From Sphingomonas ginsengisoli An et al. 2013 (lineage in GTDB: Bacteria > Pseudomonadota > Alphaproteobacteria > Sphingomonadales > Sphingomonadaceae): a DNA stretch of 64,000 nucleotides. How positions within the stretch are numbered: position 1 is the first letter of the stretch; each line of letters starts with the position of its first letter. Below, piece after piece: positions 16,745-23,069 of this stretch. The stretch is taken from contig NZ_CP045434.1 in assembly GCF_009363895.1 (NCBI RefSeq), positions 62,001 through 126,000 on the forward strand, read 5' to 3'. Both the position numbers and the translations under genes were made by a program. The notes beneath the pieces were generated by a model. That model did no database searches. It had not been told where the DNA came from and worked only from the letters and a program-made list of their open reading frames with translations.

Positions 16745-16784
16745 GGCGATGTTATACTTGACATACCCAGATAGGAAATATATC
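16745..16784 (+). repeat. Left inverted repeat of the element
   Basis: Forty bases that match the reverse complement of 19792–19830 at 34 of 40 aligned positions with one gap. It starts GGCG, the outer end next to the target duplication. Confidence 0.88.
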
Positions 16785-16786
16785 TG
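16758..16786 (+). promoter_or_regulatory. Transposase promoter lying in the left inverted repeat
   Basis: A perfect TTGACA (16758–16763) is separated by exactly 17 bases from TATCTG (16781–16786). The transposase ATG is at 16793, so a start a few bases past the -10 would give a very short or absent leader. In the right repeat the matching hexamer is ATGACA with 16-base spacing, a weaker promoter. Confidence 0.5.
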
Positions 16787-16792
16787 GGGTGC

Positions 16793-17704
16793 ATGGCCAG
16801 CAATCTCTCCGCCCCGCACTTCCACAACGAAGAGGCCGCCTTTGCTTACGTCGAGGCGCGGGTCTGGCCGGAAGGCCCGAACTGCCCGCACTGTGGCGGT
16901 GTCGAGCGCATCGGTAAGCTGGCGGGCAAGACCACCCGTCCGGGCCTCTACAAGTGCTACCAGTGCCGCAAGCCGTTCACCGTGCGCGTCGGCACCATCT
17001 TTGAGAGCAGCAAGGTTCCACTGAACGTCTGGCTACAGGCGATATTCCTTGTTGCTGGCAGCAAGAAGGGCATCAGCTCGAACCAGCTTCATCGCATCCT
17101 TGGGGTCACCCTCAAGACGGCCTGGTTTATGTCGCACCGCATCCGTGAGGCCATGCGTGAAGGCGATCTGGCGCCGTTCGGTGCTGACGGCGGGGCCGTC
17201 GAGGTCGACGAGACTTACATTGGCCGCAAGGCGGGCGCCGGCCTTCCCAAGGGTGGCTGGGGTCACAAAATGACTGTGCTGGGCCTGATTGACCGTGCGA
17301 GCGGCAAGAGCCGCCTGTTCCACGTTGACGGTGGCAGAGAGATCATCGGCGTTGTCCGCGCCAACCTCGCTCGCGAGGCCCGCCTGATTACCGACGAACG
17401 CATGCTGTATCGCAAGGTTGGCCGCGAGTTTGCCGAGCACAGCGCGGTGAACCATCAGGGCAAAGAGTATGTGCGCGGCGACATTACCACCAACACCATC
17501 GAGGGCGCTTTCAGCATTTTCAAGCGCGGCATGAAGGGCGTCTATCAGCACTGCGCCGAGAAGCACTTGCATCGCTATTTGGCCGAGTTTGAGTTCCGCT
17601 ACAGCAATCGTGCTAAGCTGGGTTGTGACGACTCCGCCCGTGCCGATCGCATCCTGTCGGGTATCGTCGGCAAGCGGCTCACCTACCAACAAGCTGGTGC
17701 ATGA
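16793..17704 (+). CDS. IS1595-family transposase (ISXO2-like)
   Basis: This 303-aa transposase cuts and joins the element ends. An N-terminal zinc ribbon has Cys31/34 (CPHC) and Cys55/58 (CYQC). A helix-turn-helix region follows, GISSNQLHRILGVTLKTAWF (93–112). The ISXO2-like DDE catalytic core comes next, with likely acidic residues Asp139 (VDETYIG), Asp201 (ITDER) and Glu237 (NTIEGAFSIFKRG). Length and motifs are complete, so it should be active. The stop overlaps the start of the next small gene as ATGA. Confidence 0.95.
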   Translation: MASNLSAPHFHNEEAAFAYVEARVWPEGPNCPHCGGVERIGKLAGKTTRPGLYKCYQCRKPFTVRVGTIFESSKVPLNVWLQAIFLVAGSKKGISSNQLHRILGVTLKTAWFMSHRIREAMREGDLAPFGADGGAVEVDETYIGRKAGAGLPKGGWGHKMTVLGLIDRASGKSRLFHVDGGREIIGVVRANLAREARLITDERMLYRKVGREFAEHSAVNHQGKEYVRGDITTNTIEGAFSIFKRGMKGVYQHCAEKHLHRYLAEFEFRYSNRAKLGCDDSARADRILSGIVGKRLTYQQAGA

Positions 17705-17853
17705 TGCCAAAAAAGAAGAACCCGGAAACGCCGGAAGAACAGGCCGAAAGGTTCAGGCGCGAGTCCGAAAGGTTAGTGCAGGCTGGCGAACTCGACCCCA
17801 TCGCGGGTGAGAGGGCGCTGGATAGGCTCACTCGGAAAACGAAACGCACCTAG
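17701..17853 (+). CDS. 50-aa passenger protein following the transposase
   Basis: This small, highly charged protein begins MMPKKKNPETPEEQAERFRR and is mostly one amphipathic helix, with a basic end. Its ATG overlaps the transposase stop (ATGA), so it is translated by coupling. A lysine-rich start and a helical body would suit nucleic-acid or transposase binding, but this is speculation. I infer from the strict coupling that it serves the transposition unit rather than the downstream passengers. Confidence 0.65.
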   Translation: MMPKKKNPETPEEQAERFRRESERLVQAGELDPIAGERALDRLTRKTKRT

Positions 17854-17884
17854 AGCGTTCATCTGCTATGTGTTAGGAGGACAA

Positions 17885-18337
17885 ATGGAACAGCCGGTGT
17901 CCACTCCTGAAGCGATCGCAAATTACCTCCTGCGCGAGAGTCGGGACTGTGGCGAACTGCTGACCAATCTGAAGCTTCAAAAGCTGCTCTATTACGCTGA
18001 TGCTTGGTTCATGGTTTTTAAGGACCGTCCGCTTTTTCGTGAGCGCTTTCAGGCTTGGGTTCACGGCCCTGTGCTGGTTAGCCAGTATCATCGCTTCAAG
18101 GAGCACCAGTGGCGCCCAATCACGAGCGACGTGCCCGAGGTCGAGCTGTCCGCAGACATTGCTGAGCATTGCAGCGAGATATTGGAGATCTTCGGAACTG
18201 AAAGTGCTGTTGCACTTGAGCTGATGACGCACCGCGAGCAGCCTTGGATCGAGGCTCGCGGCGGGCTTCCGGATTCTGATCCGTGCTCGACTTATATCTC
18301 CGCCGATACCACGCAGAGCTTCTACCGATCGCTATAA
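17885..18337 (+). CDS. Panacea-domain (DUF4065/SocA-like) protein, candidate antitoxin
   Basis: This is a 150-aa protein of the Panacea family. Signatures are LTNLKLQKLLYYADAW (residues 27–42) and FQAWVHGPVLVSQYHRFK (55–72). The family includes Caulobacter SocA, a proteolytic adaptor for the toxin SocB, and PanA antitoxins that pair with many unrelated toxins. The ATG at 17885 follows AGGAGG at a good distance. Its TAA overlaps the ATG of the next gene by one base (TAATG), the usual build of a toxin–antitoxin pair. Toxin neutralisation by this copy is inferred from family and context. Confidence 0.85.
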   Translation: MEQPVSTPEAIANYLLRESRDCGELLTNLKLQKLLYYADAWFMVFKDRPLFRERFQAWVHGPVLVSQYHRFKEHQWRPITSDVPEVELSADIAEHCSEILEIFGTESAVALELMTHREQPWIEARGGLPDSDPCSTYISADTTQSFYRSL

Positions 18338-18756
18338 TGAAGCCGAAGAAGAGTAAGCTTCCCGCTCAGTCAGATTCCGGTATCAAGAAGGCGGAGGTCA
18401 AGCCGCCGCTTCTCAAATTTTCGTTCCGCCTGTTTGACGCTAGCGATGATGAGGCGTGCCCTGCACCTTTCAAAGAAGGGTATGTTCAAGCGCTTATGGA
18501 GCGCTTGAAGAGCCTTTCCGGGTGGACCGTCAAAGAGTTTGCGACCCCACAAGGACGAGCCGTCCGCAACCACACGATTGATTGGTCCGACACCGCCAGA
18601 CCCGAAGGCTTTTCGCATCTAAACGAACAGTTGCGTGCTTATGAGGCGCATCAGTTTTCGGTGTCTGCAAATCTTTGGGGAAGGGTGCATGGGATACTGA
18701 TCGATGACACCTTTCACGTTGTATGGCTTGATCAAAACCACGTCGTTTATCCGTAG
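18337..18756 (+). CDS. Unrecognised protein coupled to Panacea gene, candidate toxin
   Basis: This is a 139-aa soluble protein starting at the base where the Panacea gene stops, so translation is coupled. After a lysine-rich leader it has a compact domain with FSFRLFD, NHTIDWSDTARPEGF (78–92) and a C-terminal strand pair RVHGILIDDTFHVVWLD (116–132). I cannot assign a family with certainty. Its size, position and coupling are those of a toxin in a PanAT-type module. No catalytic residues can be named. A non-toxic role as a partner cannot be excluded. Confidence 0.7.
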   Translation: MKPKKSKLPAQSDSGIKKAEVKPPLLKFSFRLFDASDDEACPAPFKEGYVQALMERLKSLSGWTVKEFATPQGRAVRNHTIDWSDTARPEGFSHLNEQLRAYEAHQFSVSANLWGRVHGILIDDTFHVVWLDQNHVVYP

Positions 18757-18788
18757 CCGACTCCGCCAGCAGCTGATTACAAGGAGGC

Positions 18789-19697
18789 ATGCCCAAGGGA
18801 GCTAAAGACGAAGTTCCGCCGACGGAGATCATCGGCACCATTGGGCGATGCATCTACTGCTTCAGGCAACCGCCCGATGTGCCGCCCCTCACCGATGAAC
18901 ACGTGATCCCGTCCAGTCTTGGCGGCCACCGCGTCCTTGAAGACGCGTCATGCTTGGACTGCGCAAAAATTACCTGCAAAGCGAACGAGGCCTGTTGTCG
19001 CAAGTTATGGCGCAGCCTGCGTGAGCACCACCTATTCCCGAGCAGCAAGCGGAAGCCTGGGAAAGGCACCGTTCTGGTCGGCACAATCAACAACGACGAT
19101 GATCCTCTGCGCGAAGTGCCCTCGCAAGATAATGCAGCGCTGAGCATGCTGCCCGTTTTGGCTCCGCCGGGCATATTGCGAGGCTGCGAACCGGGCGCCC
19201 CTTCCCTGATTGCAGCCATTCCGTACTTGATACCCACAGCGCCGGAACACTTGGTTGGACAAGACCCGAGGGGGCTACACTCGATCATAATCCCGCTATC
19301 CGAATTCTACATGCTGCTCGCCCAGATTGCGCATGGGTATCTGGTCACGCATGGCTTTTGGAATGAGGGCGATCTGCTTCCTCAAGCCGTTCTCGGCAGA
19401 GCCGATCTGTTTGGCTACCTCATGGGCGGAACAGACGACCGCTACCTGATTCTTCAGCCGACTAGCCGCCAGTTCCACCAAGTCTCGGCCTTCAACCTCG
19501 CCATCAATGGGCAGGGCTACATCGGATGCCAGATAAGGCTATTCTCGCACCTAGTCAGGTCTGGAGCGCCCCTTCCTCCGACCTATACGGTGATCGGCCC
19601 GAAGCGCGACTTACCCAAGGGCGAGGCGTACTTTGACTTTGTCTTTGAAGGTCCGTCGCAAAGCGTGAACGTAAATCTGCTGACCCCCGACGCCTAG
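18789..19697 (+). CDS. Protein with HNH-like zinc motif
   Basis: This is a 302-aa protein. Its N-terminal part has CIYC (Cys21/24), then LTDEHVIPSSLGG (His38), then CLDC (Cys55/58). This is a treble-clef arrangement as in HNH endonucleases. The Asn of the classic HNH triad is not clear, so nuclease activity is possible but not shown. The remaining 220 residues are unfamiliar. AAGGAGG sits one base from the ATG at 18789, much closer than normal, so initiation may be weak or the start lies elsewhere. It follows the candidate toxin gene by 32 bases and may belong to the same transcript. Confidence 0.65.
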   Translation: MPKGAKDEVPPTEIIGTIGRCIYCFRQPPDVPPLTDEHVIPSSLGGHRVLEDASCLDCAKITCKANEACCRKLWRSLREHHLFPSSKRKPGKGTVLVGTINNDDDPLREVPSQDNAALSMLPVLAPPGILRGCEPGAPSLIAAIPYLIPTAPEHLVGQDPRGLHSIIIPLSEFYMLLAQIAHGYLVTHGFWNEGDLLPQAVLGRADLFGYLMGGTDDRYLILQPTSRQFHQVSAFNLAINGQGYIGCQIRLFSHLVRSGAPLPPTYTVIGPKRDLPKGEAYFDFVFEGPSQSVNVNLLTPDA

Positions 19698-19817
19698 CTC
19701 CTCCCAAGTCGTCCCGCTTGGGTCCAAGCGCTCCAACTGAAGAAACAGGTTTTCGGCCAGCTCAACGAGCGCCCGCTCGCGCACCTCGGCAGATTTATTT
19801 CCTACTGGGTATGTCAT
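19611..19817 (-). CDS. Possible 68-aa ORF reading inward from the right repeat
   Basis: The ATG lies inside the right inverted repeat (its codons read ATG ACA TAC CCA). The protein begins MTYPVGNKSAEVRERALVEL and stays plausible to WEELGVGGQQIYVHAL before running antisense into the last 87 bases of the HNH-like gene. Amino-acid use is balanced and unlike typical high-GC shadow frames, which favours a real small gene. There is no clear ribosome site. Confidence 0.35.
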   Translation of the reverse strand: MTYPVGNKSAEVRERALVELAENLFLQLERLDPSGTTWEELGVGGQQIYVHALRRTFKDKVKVRLALG

Positions 19818-19830
19818 GTATAATGACGCC
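19792..19830 (-). repeat. Right inverted repeat of the element
   Basis: Thirty-nine bases that, read on the minus strand from 19830, start GGCG and match the left repeat at 34 of 40 aligned positions. Confidence 0.88.
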
Positions 19831-19838
19831 ACTTGTCT
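19831..19838. repeat. Target-site duplication, right
   Basis: ACTTGTCT, the same as 16737–16744, directly follows the right inverted repeat. Confidence 0.9.
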
Positions 19839-19867
19839 AGGAAATATCCTGTCCTTAAAGGAAACAA

Positions 19868-20515
19868 ATGACGGAAGAGGCTCGGGCCACATTGGAGCGC
19901 TTGTGTTTGGAGCGCGGCGAGGATTTCGCGGGGCTGTCGCGGATGATCGGTCGCAACTCCGCATACATCCAGCAATATATCCGGCGCGGGGTGCCGCGGC
20001 GCCTGCCGGAGCATGAGCGCCGCTTGCTGGCGCGCTATTTCGGGGTTCCGGAAATCCTGCTCGGCGGGCCAGAAATCGGCATCGATTTCGATGGAATGGT
20101 GCGCGTGCCGGCGCTTCCGGTGCGCGCTTCGGCTGGTCCCGGCGCCTTTGCTGACGGCGATGAACGACAACGGGCATTCTTCGCTTTTGACGAACGCTGG
20201 CTTAAGCAATTAACCGGCGCGGCGCGCGAGGAACTCAATCTCATCCGGGTCGAAGGCGACTCGATGGCGCCCACGCTGACTGACGGTGACGACATCCTCG
20301 TCGACCGCGGCGACGCGCGCGATCGCCTGCGCGACGGCATCTATGTGCTCAGGATCGACGACGTGCTGATGGTCAAGCGGCTGGCGCTGCATCCGATCAC
20401 CCGGCGAGTTACGGTGCAGTCGGACAATCCCGCCTACGCCGACTGGCCCGACTGCGATCCCAAGGACATCGACGTGATCGGCCGCGTCATCTGGAGCGCC
20501 CGGCGGATCGCCTGA
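19868..20515 (+). CDS. LexA/CI-like S24 family regulator
   Basis: This is a 215-aa protein. The N-terminal part looks like a helix-turn-helix (FAGLSRMIGRNSAYIQQYIRRG, 20–41). A linker with an Ala-Gly pair (RASAGPG, about 89/90) may be the self-cleavage site. The S24 peptidase domain has catalytic Ser132 in VEGDSMAPTL and Lys170 in VLMVKRL. Such proteins are transcription repressors inactivated by RecA-stimulated self-cleavage. AAAGGA lies five bases before the ATG. The IS1595-type element ends only 29 bases upstream, so its original promoter is probably 3 kb away, near 16700. Confidence 0.85.
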   Translation: MTEEARATLERLCLERGEDFAGLSRMIGRNSAYIQQYIRRGVPRRLPEHERRLLARYFGVPEILLGGPEIGIDFDGMVRVPALPVRASAGPGAFADGDERQRAFFAFDERWLKQLTGAAREELNLIRVEGDSMAPTLTDGDDILVDRGDARDRLRDGIYVLRIDDVLMVKRLALHPITRRVTVQSDNPAYADWPDCDPKDIDVIGRVIWSARRIA

Positions 20516-20519
20516 CGGT

Positions 20520-20696
20520 CTACTTGCCGGTGCGGCGGCGGTCGTAGAGCCAATAGCCGACCGCAAGCACGATCCCGGCCGCGGCGCTGTAGATCAGCGC
20601 CGGTCCGGTCCAGCCCTTCGACAACCCGATCACCAGCCCGACGATGATCGCGAGGAAGAGCAGGCAGCCGGCGGCCTGGGGAGAGCGTTGTTCCAT
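20520..20696 (-). CDS. Small two-helix membrane protein (58 aa)
   Basis: A 58-aa ORF with two hydrophobic helices (CLLFLAIIVGLVIGL and PALIYSAAAGIVLAVGYWLY) and a basic C-terminus (DRRRTGK). It converges with the S24 gene, four bases beyond its stop. The composition is that of a real membrane protein. No family is recognised. Confidence 0.55.
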   Translation of the reverse strand: MEQRSPQAAGCLLFLAIIVGLVIGLSKGWTGPALIYSAAAGIVLAVGYWLYDRRRTGK

Positions 20697-20791
20697 CCGC
20701 GGCCCTTGGCAGAAGCGGACGCGATGGTGAAGGCCGTCTTAAGTACGCCCGATGACCGGTGCGGTAAGGTCGGTAGGCTACTCCGTCGGTC

Positions 20792-21001
20792 ATGCAGCAA
20801 GCCTTCATCCCGACCCGCGCCGCGCTTCGCGACGCGCAGGACCTCGTCGAGCGGTTTGGCGATAATGCCGGGCTCGAAGCGGCGATCCGCGCCGAGGCCA
20901 GCCGCGACCGCGACAATTTCATCCGCTTCTGCCACTGGCGGCAGATCGAGCGAGTGATCGTGACCCTCACCGCGACCGAGCCGGACGGTACCATCCACTA
21001 G
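20792..21001 (+). CDS. Small hypothetical protein (69 aa)
   Basis: A soluble, helical 69-aa protein (LRDAQDLVERFGDNAGLEAAIRAEA-type pattern in two parts, then FIRFCHWRQIERVI). No motif allows a functional call. It sits alone, 62 bases before tamA on the same strand. The balanced composition supports a real gene. Confidence 0.5.
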   Translation: MQQAFIPTRAALRDAQDLVERFGDNAGLEAAIRAEASRDRDNFIRFCHWRQIERVIVTLTATEPDGTIH

Positions 21002-21063
21002 CCGTCAACCGCCACGCGCCGCAGGGTGGCGGTGACGAGTGCCAGCCATTAGGGTCGGCGGCG

Positions 21064-23067
21064 ATGCACCTGATCGCAAGGGGAGTGGCCGCGCTGACGG
21101 CGGGGTTGGCAGGCGCGCCCGCCGCTGCGCAGGGCGTCCCCGAGACGGCCGCCCCGACGCCGGCCTCCGCGCCCGTGCCGCCACCGACCGCCGGGGCGGC
21201 GATCGATCCCTCGGCACCACTCGACCCGATGCCCGACCTCGGGGTCGCCTGGCCTGATCTCGGCAAGCCCGACGCCGCCGTCCCGGGAATTCCCGCAGCC
21301 ACCACCACGCCAGCTCCGAGCCGGGTCGACCAGCTCGCCGAAGAGCGGCGCTACGCTTACGCAATCACAGGTCTCGGCCCGGAGGACGAGGCCAACCGGC
21401 TGCTGCTGCGCCGCTTTCGCTTATCCTCCGCGCTCCAGGGTGACCGCAACAAGAGCGCTAACGCCGCGCAGCTCGATCGCCGCGCGCGCGCCGATGCCGA
21501 GCTGCTCGCCCAGTTGCTGCGCGCGACCGGCCATTATGATGCGGTGGTTGAGCCGTCGGTGGCGGCGGCGGGCAACCAAGTGCGGATCACCCTCGCGGCG
21601 AAGCCGGGCCCACGCTACCGGTTCGAGGCGGTCGAGCTGCCGGGGCTCGAGGGCGCGGGAAGCGACGCCGCGGCGCTGCGGCAGGCGTTCGCGGTCAAGG
21701 CCGGCGACCCGGTCGATGCCGATCAGGTGATCGCCGCCGGCCTCGCGCTGCAGGTCGCCCTCGGCCGGCTCGGCTTCGCCCGCGCCAAAGTGGGCGAACA
21801 GGACGTGGTGGTCGACCATCGCACCGGCCTCGCCCGGCTGGTGCTGCCGGTGACCACCGGCGAATTCCAGCGCTTCGGCCGCATTCGGGTCAGCGGCAAG
21901 CCAGCGTTCAGCGCGGCGCACGTCGCGGCGATCGCCCGCTTCGAGCGCGGCGACCGCTATCGCCAGGACCGAGTCGACGATCTCCGCCGCGCGCTCATCG
22001 CGACGGGGCTGGTCGGCGCCGCCGAAGTCACGCTCGAGCCGCAGCCCGACGGCCGCACGGTCGACCTCGCCGTCCGCCTCGAACCGGCGCCGGTCCATAC
22101 GATTTCGGGCGAGCTTGGCTACGGCACCGGCGAGGGGGTCCGCGCCGAGGCGAGCTGGCAGCACCGCAATATCATCAACCCCGAAGGCGCGCTGACACTG
22201 ACTGCGGTCCTCGGCACGCAGGAGCAGAGCGCGAGTTCGACCCTGCGGTTCAGCAACTGGCGGCGACGCGACCGGGTGCTGACCCTGCTCGGCACGGCCA
22301 GTCATCTCGATCGCCCGGGTTATGAGGCGCGCACTTTGCAGGTCGGCGCGACGGTCGAGCGGCAGTCGAACTTCCTCTGGCGCAAGACCTGGACGTGGAG
22401 CCTCGGCACCGAATTGCTCGCCTCGGACGAGCGCGACATCGACCTGTCGACCAACCTGCCCCGCCGCCGTACCTTCTTCATCGCCGCGCTGCCGGCCAGC
22501 CTGACCTGGGACCGCTCGAACGATCTGCTCGATCCGACCAAGGGTTTCCGGCTCGGCGGGCGCGTCAGTCCCGAGGCGAGCTTGCAGGGGAGCGCCTTCG
22601 GCTATGTCCGGACGCAAGTCGATGCGAGCGCCTACCAGCCGTTGAGCAGCCGGATCGTCGCCGCAGGTCGGATCCGGCTTGGCACTATCGTCGGCGCCAG
22701 CCGCGACCGGATCGCGCCGTCGCGGCGCTTTTATTCGGGCGGCGGCGGCTCGGTGCGTGGCTACGGCTATCAGGAGCTCGGCCCCAAGGACGCCAACGGC
22801 GACCCGATCGGCGGCCGCAGCCTCGCCGAATTCGCACTCGAGGCGCGGGCGCGGCTCGGCAGCTTCGGGCTGGTGCCCTTCTTCGACGGCGGAACGCTGT
22901 CGACCGCCAGCCTGCCCAAATTGAGCGGCTGGCAATATGGGGCGGGGCTGGGGGTGCGCTATTATTCGTCGTTCGGCCCGATTCGGATCGACGTTGGGAC
23001 GCCGCTGAACCGGCGCCCAGGCGACAGCCGGATCGCGGTGACCGTCAGCCTCGGGCAGGCCTTCTGA
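21064..23067 (+). CDS. tamA: TamA-like outer-membrane assembly protein (Omp85 family)
   Basis: This is a 667-aa Omp85-family protein. It has a signal peptide (to about AAAQG), a Pro/Ala-rich linker, POTRA domains (for example PRYRFEAVELPGLEG and QRFGRIRVSGKPAFSAAHV), then a 16-strand-type barrel. The conserved barrel motifs are RRFYSGGGGSVRGYGYQELGP and the C-terminal GPIRIDVGTPL. With TamB it forms the translocation and assembly module that links the two membranes. TamB follows two bases after the stop, as in most proteobacteria. No autotransporter substrate is in the window. Confidence 0.9.
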   Translation: MHLIARGVAALTAGLAGAPAAAQGVPETAAPTPASAPVPPPTAGAAIDPSAPLDPMPDLGVAWPDLGKPDAAVPGIPAATTTPAPSRVDQLAEERRYAYAITGLGPEDEANRLLLRRFRLSSALQGDRNKSANAAQLDRRARADAELLAQLLRATGHYDAVVEPSVAAAGNQVRITLAAKPGPRYRFEAVELPGLEGAGSDAAALRQAFAVKAGDPVDADQVIAAGLALQVALGRLGFARAKVGEQDVVVDHRTGLARLVLPVTTGEFQRFGRIRVSGKPAFSAAHVAAIARFERGDRYRQDRVDDLRRALIATGLVGAAEVTLEPQPDGRTVDLAVRLEPAPVHTISGELGYGTGEGVRAEASWQHRNIINPEGALTLTAVLGTQEQSASSTLRFSNWRRRDRVLTLLGTASHLDRPGYEARTLQVGATVERQSNFLWRKTWTWSLGTELLASDERDIDLSTNLPRRRTFFIAALPASLTWDRSNDLLDPTKGFRLGGRVSPEASLQGSAFGYVRTQVDASAYQPLSSRIVAAGRIRLGTIVGASRDRIAPSRRFYSGGGGSVRGYGYQELGPKDANGDPIGGRSLAEFALEARARLGSFGLVPFFDGGTLSTASLPKLSGWQYGAGLGVRYYSSFGPIRIDVGTPLNRRPGDSRIAVTVSLGQAF

Positions 23068-23069
23068 AA

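Larger units (their letters stand above)
16745..19830 (+). mobile_element. IS1595-family element with passenger genes (3,086 bp)
   Basis: The ends are inverted repeats of about 40 bp that begin GGCG and share TGACATACCCAG and TAGGAAATA. They are flanked by a perfect eight-base direct repeat, ACTTGTCT. Inside, all main genes are on the plus strand: transposase, a 50-aa gene, a Panacea (DUF4065) gene, an unrecognised gene coupled to it, and a gene with an HNH-like zinc motif. Intact ends, an intact transposase and a perfect target duplication suggest a recent insertion. The passenger part is visibly less GC-rich than the host. The sequence shows a single event that moved the whole block. Confidence 0.92.

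Noticed and set aside
19839..19862. Palindromic operator TCCTTAAAGGA before the S24 gene
   Set aside because: It contains the ribosome site AAAGGA, so the symmetry may be chance; no second copy supports an operator.
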